A DNA stretch of 9,467 nucleotides, from positions 1 through 9,467 of the forward strand of contig JAFEEV010000230.1 of NCBI GenBank assembly GCA_018240935.1, written 5' to 3'. Shown one piece after another: positions 1 to 6,163 of this stretch. Origin of the DNA: Pseudomonadota bacterium. Its GTDB lineage: Bacteria > Pseudomonadota > Gammaproteobacteria > Burkholderiales > Nitrosomonadaceae. The position numbers were made by a program, and so were the translations under genes. Each line of letters opens with the position of its first letter. The first letter of the stretch is position 1. The notes beneath the pieces are model-generated. The model searched no databases. It worked only from the letters and a program-made list of their open reading frames with translations, and had not been told where the DNA came from.

Positions 1-216
1 ACCTTCGGCAAAATTATTGGCTGAAACCGCGATACTGGCGGCGTTGATAGCACCGGCCGAAGTGCCGCAAATGATTGGAAACGGATTGCGGGTCTTGTCC
101 GGCAATAACTCGGCGATCGCACGCAACACGCCGACTTGATATGCCGCGCGCGCCCCACCTCCGGTTAAGACAAGCCCAACCTTGGGTGTGATTAGTTCCT
201 TCTTTTTCTCATGCAC
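1..216 (-). CDS. Patatin-like phospholipase, N-terminal part (runs off the window)
   Basis: The minus strand from about 216 to the window edge is open and encodes the start of a patatin-family (RssA-like) lipid acyl hydrolase. The oxyanion-loop motif GGGARAAYQVGVL lies near residues 18-30, and the nucleophile elbow GTSAG (pattern GxSxG) follows about 25 residues later. The catalytic Asp (DGG/DGA) would lie beyond the window. These enzymes use a Ser-Asp dyad to cleave acyl chains from phospholipids or other lipids. There is no ATG. The open frame is limited by an in-frame TGA just upstream, which leaves GTG at 216-214 (VHEKKKELITPKV) or TTG at 225-223 as starts. Either overlaps the end of the upstream 85-residue gene, so translational coupling is likely. 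The family call is firm from the two motifs; the start codon and substrate are uncertain. Confidence 0.88.
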   Translation of the reverse strand, partial: MHEKKKELITPKVGLVLTGGGARAAYQVGVLRAIAELLPDKTRNPFPIICGTSAGAINAASIAVSANNFAEG

Positions 217-466
217 GAACTGCAAATTCCGATTTCACCCTCTCCAGCGCATCCTTTAAGGTTTCTTCTGGTAAGTTATTCAACGAACTGGACAAGACTT
301 TCGCCGCCTGGCAAACCGAATTCGGCAATATCGAACTGTCCAGCTTGGCTACAAATACTGCCGCTGCACCAGTGGCATCCAGCAGGCATTGACGCTCTTT
401 CATCAATATTTCCATTTCCTCGCGCAACATGGAAACTTCTTGTTCTCTCAGGATAGTATTAGGCAT
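209..466 (-). CDS. Small 85-residue protein upstream of the patatin gene
   Basis: An 85-residue protein that I do not recognise. Residues 1-35 (MPNTILREQEVSMLREEMEI onward) are rich in Glu, Arg, Met and Leu and probably form an amphipathic helix or short coiled coil. A central Ala/Val stretch (TGAAAVFVAKLD) follows, and the C-terminal third is again charged and helical (LPEETLKDALERVKSEF). There is no signal peptide and no strong membrane segment, so it is probably cytoplasmic. The ATG at 466 has AAAGGA about seven bases upstream, a reasonable ribosome binding site. Its TGA overlaps the likely start of the patatin-like phospholipase, which suggests a two-gene operon and perhaps a partner or regulator of that enzyme; this last point is inference from position only. 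Confidence 0.7.
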   Translation of the reverse strand: MPNTILREQEVSMLREEMEILMKERQCLLDATGAAAVFVAKLDSSILPNSVCQAAKVLSSSLNNLPEETLKDALERVKSEFAVRA

Positions 467-762
467 ATGATATTCCTTTTGACATTGATACAGTAAACAA
501 CCTGTCGAGCACTATAGCAAGAACTATAATCGATTTAAGATTTGAACTCTGTGATGTTTGCCACGTTTTTCCGTCTTTCTTAAACCTGCGGGAATACTGA
601 ATATTTGGCGAGTACGCTAAGATGCAAGACGGACGGGGCACAGAAAATGTGACATATCACAGTGATAGGCGAATTTTCGGGCGCTTCCCGCGCAGCAGAT
701 CGCTGGCGCAAGCAATTATTCAACGTTTCCCTAATTAATTATCGGCATTTGCACCCAATATC
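467..762. other. Divergent intergenic region, 296 bases
   Basis: This gap lies between the minus-strand 85-residue gene and the plus-strand peptidase, so it must hold promoters for both directions. A possible extended -10 for the left gene is listed separately. The interrupted palindrome TGTGACATATCACA (648-661; arms TGTGA and TCACA, four-base spacer) lies about 100 bases before the peptidase start. The spacing is shorter than the six bases of a CRP site. The sequence next to the peptidase start (725-745) is AT-rich. A 60-codon open frame on the minus strand (641-459) has nothing to support it as a gene. Confidence 0.5.
504..519 (-). promoter_or_regulatory. Possible extended -10 promoter for the 85-residue/patatin pair
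   Basis: Read on the minus strand, TGCTATAGT (519-511) matches an extended -10 element (TG-n-TATAAT with one mismatch), about 45 bases before the ATG at 466. No good -35 hexamer is seen, as is common for extended -10 promoters. Initiation would fall near 504 and give a leader of about 38 bases. This is a pattern match only. Confidence 0.3.
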
Positions 763-1725
763 ATGAACCATCATTTACCCGCTGCACTTTATCCTGAAAT
801 CCAACCCAACCGCCAAGGCGCATTAGCCTTGGATAACATTCACACCATGTACTGGGAGGAATCCGGCAATCCCGCCGGTATTCCGGTGGTATTTCTCCAC
901 GGCGGCCCCGGCGCGGGATCGGCACCGGCGCACCGGCGCTTCTTCGATCCGGCATATTACCGCATCGTGGTATACGATCAAAGGGGCGCGGGACGTTCCA
1001 CGCCGCTCGGCGAAACACGCGACAACACAACCCCGCACCTGATCAACGACTTGGAAACATTGCGCCAGTATCTGGGCATCGAGCGCTGGCTGGTGTTCGG
1101 CGGCTCGTGGGGCAGCACGCTGGCGCTGGCATATGGCGAAGCGCATCCGGAACGCTGTCTGGGCTTCATCCTGCGCGGTATTTTCCTGTGCCGCAAGCAG
1201 GAAATTGACTGGTTTCTGTATGGACTGCGCAATCTATTTCCGGAAGCCTGGCGCAAATTGGTCGCGCCACTGTCCGAAGCTGAGCGCAAAGATATTCTGC
1301 CGGCCTATTACCAGCGCCTGATGAATCCCGATCCGGCGATCCATATGCCCGCGGCACGTACCTGGAGCACCTACGAAGGTTCGTGTTCGACCTTGCTGCC
1401 GAATCCGGCGACAGTCAGCTATTTCGCCAGCGACACCGTGGCGCTCGGACTGGCGCGCATGGAAGCGCATTACTTCATGCACGATATTTTCCTGCCGGAA
1501 AACTCGCTGCTGGATAACGTGCACAAACTGCACAACATCCCCGCCACCATCGTGCAAGGCCGCTACGACGCGGTGTGCCCGATTATCAGCGCGGACGATC
1601 TGCATCATGCCTGGCCGCAAGCGGAATACATTATCATCGACGACGCCGGGCACTCGGTGTGGGAACCGGGCATACAAGCGGCGTTGATCCGCGCCACCGA
1701 TCGTTTCAAAACCCGTGACAAATAA
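763..1725 (+). CDS. pip: Proline iminopeptidase (alpha/beta hydrolase, peptidase family S33)
   Basis: A 320-residue cytoplasmic aminopeptidase that releases N-terminal proline from peptides, complete and of normal family length. The N-terminus (LYPEIQPNRQGALAL, then MYWEESGNP) is typical of bacterial prolyl aminopeptidases. The oxyanion motif HGGPGAG is at 46-52, and DQRGAGRSTP at 72-81 is the family signature. The nucleophile elbow GGSWGSTLAL has Ser115. The triad is completed by Asp269 in GRYDAVCP and His297 in AGHSVWEPG. The ATG at 763 fits the family N-terminus, although no clear Shine-Dalgarno sequence precedes it. It seems to be a single-gene transcript, divergent from the 85-residue gene and convergent with the CPBP gene. 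Base usage matches its neighbours. The identification is confident; a broader aminopeptidase specificity cannot be excluded. Confidence 0.96.
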   Translation: MNHHLPAALYPEIQPNRQGALALDNIHTMYWEESGNPAGIPVVFLHGGPGAGSAPAHRRFFDPAYYRIVVYDQRGAGRSTPLGETRDNTTPHLINDLETLRQYLGIERWLVFGGSWGSTLALAYGEAHPERCLGFILRGIFLCRKQEIDWFLYGLRNLFPEAWRKLVAPLSEAERKDILPAYYQRLMNPDPAIHMPAARTWSTYEGSCSTLLPNPATVSYFASDTVALGLARMEAHYFMHDIFLPENSLLDNVHKLHNIPATIVQGRYDAVCPIISADDLHHAWPQAEYIIIDDAGHSVWEPGIQAALIRATDRFKTRDK

Positions 1726-1740
1726 AGCGTCATTTTTTCT

Positions 1741-1756
1741 GCCGGTCGCATCCGGC
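1741..1756. terminator. Short hairpin between convergent genes
   Basis: GCCGG (1741-1745), a six-base loop, and CCGGC (1752-1756) form a five-bp GC stem in the 39-base space between the stop codons of the peptidase and the CPBP gene. On the plus strand it is followed by TTTGCAGTTT, only a weak T tract. On the other strand no T tract follows. It is probably a weak terminator for the peptidase transcript. Confidence 0.35.
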
Positions 1757-1764
1757 TTTGCAGT

Positions 1765-2685
1765 TTACCCGCCCCTTACATTCCCGGCATAAGCGCTGAT
1801 TTCCATCATCCACGCAATGCCGAGATGCACCGCCAAACCGCCGGCGATGGAGCGGGTTCGATAAGCGACAACGCCCAAAATCAAACCGCCGAAGAAGGAA
1901 GAAACGCACTCGAGCAGCGGCTTGCCGAAATGGATGCTGCAATAAAAAACCGCCATCGGCAAAATCGCCGCCGCACCGGCATAACGGGCAAACGCAAAAA
2001 TCAGAAAACCGCGGAAGAACAGTTCTATCGTGACGAAATCGATGCCGTAACTGATTTCGTACAGCAACTGAAACCAGCCGAAATATTCCGTATGCGGTGC
2101 GATGAAAGCGATCTGTTTCAAGCGCGGGTACGCCGCGAGAAAATCCGGCTGCGTCCCGGCAAACGCAATCAGCGGCACCATGATCGCCAGCATCAAACCA
2201 TAAGGCCGCCAGCGCCCAGTGCGCACCGTCAGCCCCCAAAAACCCGGCTGCTGCGGAAACCAGCGGTGTAAAACGATCAAGGGGATCAGCACGATCAGCA
2301 ATTTAAACGGCAGCGCCGTAACGATCGTCCAATAGCTGCCCCACACCCCATCGATCCGGTTCTCCAGCGGACTGGCGACTGTCGCCTTAACCGCGAATAA
2401 GGCCGGTGCAATCAGCAACAGCAGCCAAAACACCGGTGTAGGTGCGATCAACTGTTTCCGGAACACTACAGCAAAGCCATACGGAACCGCAAATGCGCTG
2501 CAATAAACCAGAAACAACGCAGCGCACTGATACCAGCGCGAATCCAGCCTGCGAATGACGCCGCTTTCAATAGCCAGCGAATAGTTCAGCGCGATCAAAA
2601 GCGCCGCCCAAACCGTGCAGAACAGCAGCAGCCATTTGTCTATCGTCCCAATGGAGCTGCGCAGAAAAATAGAGATTGTTGTCAT
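1765..2685 (-). CDS. CPBP-family intramembrane protease homologue with an altered EExxxR motif
   Basis: A 306-residue polytopic membrane protein with about eight hydrophobic segments (around 18-36, 52-75, 84-100, 118-140, 160-178, 213-235, 238-252 and 263-292). The C-terminal third carries the CPBP (Abi/Rce1-like) core: IELFFRG at 220-226, YCSIHFGKP at 248-256 (His252) and AVHLGIA at 285-291 (His287). Family members are glutamate-dependent membrane proteases, or serve in bacteriocin immunity or protein sorting. The usual first motif is EExxxR; here Ile220 replaces the first Glu, while Glu221 and Arg225 remain. In Rce1-type enzymes the first Glu is catalytic, so activity is uncertain, though subfamilies with a single Glu and an HFGKP motif exist as far as I recall. 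The ATG at 2685 lacks a clear ribosome binding site. The gene stands alone, convergent with the peptidase. Confidence 0.85.
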   Translation of the reverse strand: MTTISIFLRSSIGTIDKWLLLFCTVWAALLIALNYSLAIESGVIRRLDSRWYQCAALFLVYCSAFAVPYGFAVVFRKQLIAPTPVFWLLLLIAPALFAVKATVASPLENRIDGVWGSYWTIVTALPFKLLIVLIPLIVLHRWFPQQPGFWGLTVRTGRWRPYGLMLAIMVPLIAFAGTQPDFLAAYPRLKQIAFIAPHTEYFGWFQLLYEISYGIDFVTIELFFRGFLIFAFARYAGAAAILPMAVFYCSIHFGKPLLECVSSFFGGLILGVVAYRTRSIAGGLAVHLGIAWMMEISAYAGNVRGG

Positions 2686-2790
2686 CTGAAGGTGTGAAAT
2701 GAAAAATACTTATTGTTCCACGAAGAACATAAAATTTTTCCATGATACTGCTTGAATGCTTTTCATAACGAATGCAATTTTTATTGTTAA

Positions 2791-2930
2791 GGAAGCTCTG
2801 AAAAAGGTAGCGAGCGACGGTCAGGCAAAGCCAAATCAGATGAAAAAGCGCCGTTTACAACATGTAAATGAGCATTTTGAGTCTGATTTCAACACAGCAT
2901 GATCGAGTACAGTAGTTTTTCAGAGCTTCC
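2791..2930 (+). mobile_element. 140-bp MITE-like element, copy 1 (IS5-like ends)
   Basis: This non-coding 140-bp element has perfect 15-bp terminal inverted repeats, GGAAGCTCTGAAAAA and its complement. Next to the ends are TTAA (2787-2790) and TTAG (2931-2934), a near-perfect four-base duplication of the YTAR type. The ends resemble those of IS5 (which begin GGAAGG-TGCGAA), so an IS5-family transposase probably moves it in trans; none is encoded here. Inside are two further concentric inverted repeats, AAATCAGA/TCTGATTT (2833-2840, 2882-2889) and TTTACA/TGTAAA (2854-2859, 2863-2868), all centred at about 2861. The element could fold into a long interrupted hairpin. A second copy lies inverted at 7057-7196 with five differences. 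Confidence 0.88.
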
Positions 2931-2963
2931 TTAGAATACTAAAAATAATAAGAAATGGAGCTT

Positions 2964-3032
2964 ATGACAAATAGGCGTCAGTTTTGTCCAACCCTCCCGC
3001 TGAACGGAAAACCTCGTTTATTCCCGCTTTAG
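2964..3032 (+). CDS. Possible 22-residue leader peptide
   Basis: An ATG at 2964, with GGAG at 2957-2960 in good position, opens a 22-codon frame (MTNRRQFCPTLPLNGKPRLF and two more residues) that ends with TAG at 3032, 80 bases before the EAL-HDOD start. It resembles no known leader and may be chance. It is listed because the ribosome binding site is better than expected at random. Confidence 0.18.
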   Translation: MTNRRQFCPTLPLNGKPRLFPL

Positions 3033-3112
3033 GCCGCTTCTTTCCTACCGTATATTCCAACTTCATTTACCCGAACAAGCAGTTGCATTTATCGATCAAC
3101 GCGGAGGAATCA

Positions 3113-4351
3113 ATGGAAAGTTATTTTCTTGGCCGGCAACCCATTCTGGATCGCAATCAAAATTTAGTCGCGTACGAATTGCTGTTCCGTCAGGAGCAAA
3201 CCCAGGAAACGACCCGGGTCACCGACGATTTGTCCGCGTCGGCCAACGTGATCGCCAACGCTTACGGCCGTTTCGGCATTCAGAATGTGCTCGGGCAGCA
3301 GCGCGGTTTCATCAATGCCGATCTCGACTTGATCATGAGCGGCATCATCAGTTTGCTGCCGAGCAAGCATGTGGTGCTGGAAGTCAGGGTGCCGGAGCGG
3401 ATTACGGCGGAATTCTTGCAGCAATGCAACGAATTGAAGCAGAAGGGATACCAATTCGCGCTGGACAATATCGTCGCCATCGACAGTAAAATCGAGCAAC
3501 TGCTGCCACTCGTCAGCGTCGTGAAAGTCGACGTGCTGGCGCTTGAAACGGACGCACTGGAAAAACTGGTCGCCGCGTTGAAACGCTGGCCGGTTCTGCT
3601 GCTGGCGCTGAAAGTGGAAAGCCGGGAGCAGGAAATGCGCTGCAAGCAATTGGGATTCCAGATGTTCCAAGGTTACTATTTCGCCAAACCGGAAGTGATG
3701 TCGGTGAAACGCGCCGATCCCGCAAAACCGTCGCTGCTGAAATTGTTGACTTTGGTGACGGATAATTGCGATCACGAAGAAATCGAGCGGGAATTCAAAC
3801 GCCAGCCCGGCTTAAGTTATAACCTGATGCGCATGGTCAATTCCGTGGCCGGCGATTTACCGCGCAAAATCAATTCAATCAGGCACGCCATCACGTTACT
3901 GGGGCGCGAGCAATTGTTGAAATGGATACAACTGCTGCTGTACACCTCCGGCACAACGGAAGACGGCATGCCCGATCTGCGCATGCAAAGCGCGGTGGAG
4001 CGCGGCAAAATGATGGAACTGATCGCCGCCGCCGAACGGCCGCACGACAAAAATCACCAGGAACGCGCTTTCATCGTCGGCATTTTGTCGCTGCTGGACG
4101 AATTATTGGGCATCGACATGCGACAGATCGTCAACAAACTGGGCATTTCCGACGATATGTGCCAGGCTTTGATGAGGCGCGAAGGGCGGCTGGGACTGGC
4201 GCTTAAATTGCTGGAAGCGGACGAACGAGGCGATCAAGCCGCGGTACAATCGATTCTGACCGCTCTCGGTTTCCTCAGTCCGGATGAATTCACCGGCATC
4301 AAAATACAAGCCAGCAGCTGGGCCAGTCAAACCGGCGGCATCGCCAACTAA
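3113..4351 (+). CDS. EAL-HDOD signalling protein (YuxH type) with degenerate EAL domain
   Basis: A 412-residue cytoplasmic protein combining an EAL-like domain (about 1-200) and an HDOD domain (about 207-400). The EAL half opens with FLGRQPILDRNQ and ends with QGYYFAKPEV at 186-195, which is diagnostic of the YuxH/CdgJ group. The signature EAL is replaced by YELLF (21-25), and the catalytic DD of LDDFG has become LDN (118-120), so loss of cyclic-di-GMP phosphodiesterase activity is expected. HDOD domains are related to HD hydrolases without their metal ligands and act as scaffolds in regulation; the conserved stretch here is LPRKINSIRHAITLLGREQL (249-268). ATG 3113 was chosen because GGAGGA precedes it by the right distance and it places the domain at the N-terminus. 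Members in other bacteria affect motility and surface behaviour; the role here is unknown. Confidence 0.93.
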   Translation: MESYFLGRQPILDRNQNLVAYELLFRQEQTQETTRVTDDLSASANVIANAYGRFGIQNVLGQQRGFINADLDLIMSGIISLLPSKHVVLEVRVPERITAEFLQQCNELKQKGYQFALDNIVAIDSKIEQLLPLVSVVKVDVLALETDALEKLVAALKRWPVLLLALKVESREQEMRCKQLGFQMFQGYYFAKPEVMSVKRADPAKPSLLKLLTLVTDNCDHEEIEREFKRQPGLSYNLMRMVNSVAGDLPRKINSIRHAITLLGREQLLKWIQLLLYTSGTTEDGMPDLRMQSAVERGKMMELIAAAERPHDKNHQERAFIVGILSLLDELLGIDMRQIVNKLGISDDMCQALMRREGRLGLALKLLEADERGDQAAVQSILTALGFLSPDEFTGIKIQASSWASQTGGIAN

Positions 4352-4370
4352 AACAGCCCGGATCGATCTT

Positions 4371-4387
4371 GCGGCTAAGGCAGCCGC
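4371..4387. terminator. Hairpin at the convergent end of the EAL-HDOD and DUF6174 genes
   Basis: GCGGCT (4371-4376), a five-base loop and AGCCGC (4382-4387) form a perfect six-bp stem 20 bases after the EAL-HDOD stop codon. The stem overlaps the stop codon of the DUF6174 gene on the other strand. No T tract follows in either direction, so intrinsic termination would be weak. Confidence 0.3.
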
Positions 4388-4824
4388 TCAAACGCGGATA
4401 CCGTCAAACTCAATTCATCGTCCGCAGCACCCTTGATACGATCGACGGCGATCCGGGTTGGAAAGCCGTAATCCGGATGGTAAACGGCAACGATTTTATC
4501 CGCCTTGCCGCTTAAATTCGATTGCAGCTCGGCAAATAAACGGTCGACCGTCGCGTAGCGGGAAAAATGCCGATAGTCGCTGTCCGCTGCCGTGATTGGG
4601 CGGCCGGAATTATCTTTCATCATGACGGCCTGCCCGTTCAGCACTTCGATCTGTAGCGGCATGCGATGGCGGAACGGACAGAAACAGATCCAGTTCAACG
4701 TAAAGCGGTAATGCGCGATATCCGCTTTGCGCCATTTTTCCTGTTGATGTTCGAAATCGTTGCGAACCATTGCCGCACATGCGATCAGCAGAACGGTTAG
4801 CGCGAGTAGCAGCAGTTTTCTCAT
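4375..4824 (-). CDS. DUF6174-like lipoprotein
   Basis: A 149-residue putative lipoprotein. The N-terminus MRKLLLLALTVLLIAC is a basic residue pair followed by a hydrophobic core and a lipobox LIAC with Cys16 as the lipidated residue, so it should be anchored to a periplasmic membrane face. The mature part shows the features I associate with DUF6174: Trp31, a Y-x-F-x-L strand (HYRFTLNW), the Cys-Phe-Cys pair at 47-49, then a strand ending in NGQAV and a late HPDYGFPTRIAVD segment. Function is unknown for the family. It starts 15 bases after the stop codon of the exported protein at 4840-5352, so the two are probably co-transcribed. The ribosome binding site is weak (GGAA 11 bases upstream). 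The lipoprotein call is strong and the family assignment good. Confidence 0.85.
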   Translation of the reverse strand: MRKLLLLALTVLLIACAAMVRNDFEHQQEKWRKADIAHYRFTLNWICFCPFRHRMPLQIEVLNGQAVMMKDNSGRPITAADSDYRHFSRYATVDRLFAELQSNLSGKADKIVAVYHPDYGFPTRIAVDRIKGAADDELSLTVSAFERLP

Positions 4825-4839
4825 GCGATGCGGAATTCC

Positions 4840-5352
4840 CTAATCGCCCATTTTTCCCGGTTCACCGGGCGGCGTATCCAGCTGGATTTCCGGTTCGGAA
4901 ACCGGCGTGGCGGTGAATGTGACCGGCAGTTCGCTATACGTGGTCGGCGTAACAAATACTTCCATGTACACCGGTGTGGCAAGGAAACTGGCATAAAAAG
5001 TATTGATGTAGTTACCCGAGGCCGTGGCGAAACCGAAACCCTTCGGCGTGATCTGCCCTTTTGCATCGACACGCACTAAATTGTCCAGCGTAAACGGTTC
5101 GTTTCCCGGAATCGATTTGCCGCTGGGATGCAGACTGGTAATGCGCTCGCCATTGCGGTGGCCGGCAATGGTGAGAATTTGATAATAGCCCTGCTCATCT
5201 GCAGTCTCGGCGGTCGAAAACGTTCCGCTGGCCGATATTTTGCTGCCCGCATAATGCCAGTTCCACAGCTTCTCGGCGCTGGCGCCGGGTGCGGATACGA
5301 GCAACGGCATTAGAACCAGACCGGACAAGATGAAACGCAGCCATTTGTGCAT
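4840..5352 (-). CDS. Secreted protein resembling a PEP-CTERM protein without its anchor
   Basis: A 170-residue exported protein. Residues 1-26 are a Sec signal peptide (HKWLRF, hydrophobic core, cleavage after GASA). The mature domain contains WNWHYAGSKISASGTFST (30-47), GYYQILTIAGHRNG (55-68), IPGNEPFTLDN (81-91), FGFATASGNYINTFYA (106-121) and LPVTFTATPV (142-151). From memory, this arrangement is common in short PEP-CTERM proteins of Nitrosomonas-like bacteria, where the last strand is followed by VPEP, a transmembrane helix and an Arg cluster. Here the end is VSEPEIQLDTPPGEPGKMGD and the helix is absent. The frame extends to a TTG at 5418, but ATG 5352 starts exactly at the signal peptide and is preferred. 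It is upstream of the DUF6174 lipoprotein. The secreted location is strongly supported; function is unknown. Confidence 0.82.
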   Translation of the reverse strand: MHKWLRFILSGLVLMPLLVSAPGASAEKLWNWHYAGSKISASGTFSTAETADEQGYYQILTIAGHRNGERITSLHPSGKSIPGNEPFTLDNLVRVDAKGQITPKGFGFATASGNYINTFYASFLATPVYMEVFVTPTTYSELPVTFTATPVSEPEIQLDTPPGEPGKMGD

Positions 5353-5429
5353 ACAGTACTCGACAATGAAGTGGTTATTTTTGATAGATCGGCTGAAATA
5401 CGCGGAAACGCAATTCAACTCCGGTTTGC

Positions 5430-5825
5430 TCAGTTTTCAATCAGGCTGTGGTAAATTTCTTCCATCACCTTGTTATTGTAATCCTGAACCACGAGCTGCG
5501 AATAAAACAAATCCTTCAGTTCGATCACGGTGATACCGATCAGCAGCAGCAAGCCGGCAGCAGTAAAATGCATGAACAGCAAAACCGCACCGGCGATAAA
5601 AACACTCAGATTGATAAGCCCGCGCAGCCATTTTCCCAGATAAAAATGATGCAATCCGGCAATGAACAGATAATTCAGCACGGCATATGTATCGGGGTCT
5701 TTCAGCGCTTGCTCGGCTTGCTGGAAAAATTGCAGCCTTTTGCCGTCCGGCAATGCGCGCACCCATTTTCTGATGCGCTCCTCATCCGCCTGAATGGTTT
5801 CCCTGCTTTTCATCGCGATGCCCAT
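5430..5825 (-). CDS. Small TM2-like membrane protein
   Basis: A membrane protein of 131 residues (or 127 from the ATG at 5813). A charged cytoplasmic N-terminal part (ETIQADEERIRKWVRALPDG) is followed by a helix-loop-helix core: YAVLNYLFIAGLHHFYLG resembles the first helix of TM2 domains, where the turn usually reads G-x-H-x-F-Y-L-G, and LRGLINLSVFIAGAVLLFMHF and AAGLLLLIGITVIELKDLF form the next helices. The C-terminus (YNNKVMEEIYHSLIEN) is charged. Upstream in-frame codons to 5936 lie inside the preceding gene and encode low-quality sequence, so the start is set at 5825, 19 bases after that gene's stop codon. TM2 proteins have no single known function. The close spacing suggests co-transcription with the DUF4177 gene. 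Confidence 0.85.
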   Translation of the reverse strand: MGIAMKSRETIQADEERIRKWVRALPDGKRLQFFQQAEQALKDPDTYAVLNYLFIAGLHHFYLGKWLRGLINLSVFIAGAVLLFMHFTAAGLLLLIGITVIELKDLFYSQLVVQDYNNKVMEEIYHSLIEN

Positions 5826-5844
5826 GCCCAGCCCGCTTTGCGGT

Positions 5845-6057
5845 TCAACGCGCCAGCGTGATGATGACCGCTTCCCGCCTCCAGAACAATAGAAACCGCT
5901 TCTGCTCGACAAACTGAAACACCAAAGTCCAGCCATCCGCCGCTTCCTTGTTGAGCGTCGCCTCCAAGCGTTTGACCGGGATTCCGGAAGCGCCCAGAAA
6001 AATCGTTCCCAGCCCGCCTTCCGTTACGTACAGCACTTTGTATTCCTTGTAAGCCAT
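5845..6057 (-). CDS. DUF4177-like small protein
   Basis: A 70-residue soluble protein. The layout YKEYKVLYVTEGG, then LEATLNKEAADGWTLVFQF, then FWRREAVIITLAR matches DUF4177: an N-terminal strand with YEYKV, a helix with LE-x-x-LN and a GW turn, and a C-terminal strand ending close to Arg. The domain is tiny and its function is unknown. The ATG at 6057 is preceded by AGGCGGGCAACA, a poor but possible ribosome binding site. It lies 19 bases upstream of the TM2-like gene; both could act together at the membrane, which is inference. The unbroken frame and typical length make it a real gene despite its size. Confidence 0.8.
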   Translation of the reverse strand: MAYKEYKVLYVTEGGLGTIFLGASGIPVKRLEATLNKEAADGWTLVFQFVEQKRFLLFWRREAVIITLAR

Positions 6058-6163
6058 TGTTGCCCGCCTTTTGTTTTAATTGAACTGTGAGGTTGTTTGA
6101 ATCACCCGGGCAGTTTACTGCAACCGCGATGGCCGGTGTTGATGGCGCGATCCCATACACGGC

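Larger units (their letters stand above)
2686..3112. other. Divergent intergenic region with a MITE insertion
   Basis: These 427 bases separate the CPBP gene (leftward) from the EAL-HDOD gene (rightward). The middle third is the 140-bp repeat listed separately. The left flank (2686-2786) is AT-rich and probably holds the CPBP promoter. The right flank holds a possible 22-codon reading frame (2964-3032, preceded by GGAG) and the strong ribosome binding site GGAGGA at 3103-3108. The EAL-HDOD frame stays open upstream to a TTG at 2984, but that start has no ribosome binding site and the extra 43 residues resemble no domain. Confidence 0.6.

Noticed and set aside
459..641. A 60-residue minus-strand open frame upstream of the 85-residue gene
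   Set aside because: No ribosome binding site, overlaps the next gene's start, and the sequence is not protein-like; the region is better explained as promoter DNA.
1730..2239. A 169-residue minus-strand frame rich in Arg, Cys and His
   Set aside because: It is a shifted-frame shadow of the CPBP gene, which has clear membrane segments and family motifs in the true frame.
2984..3112. N-terminal extension of the EAL-HDOD protein from a TTG at 2984
   Set aside because: The ATG at 3113 has an excellent GGAGGA and starts right at the conserved domain; the extra 43 residues have no support.
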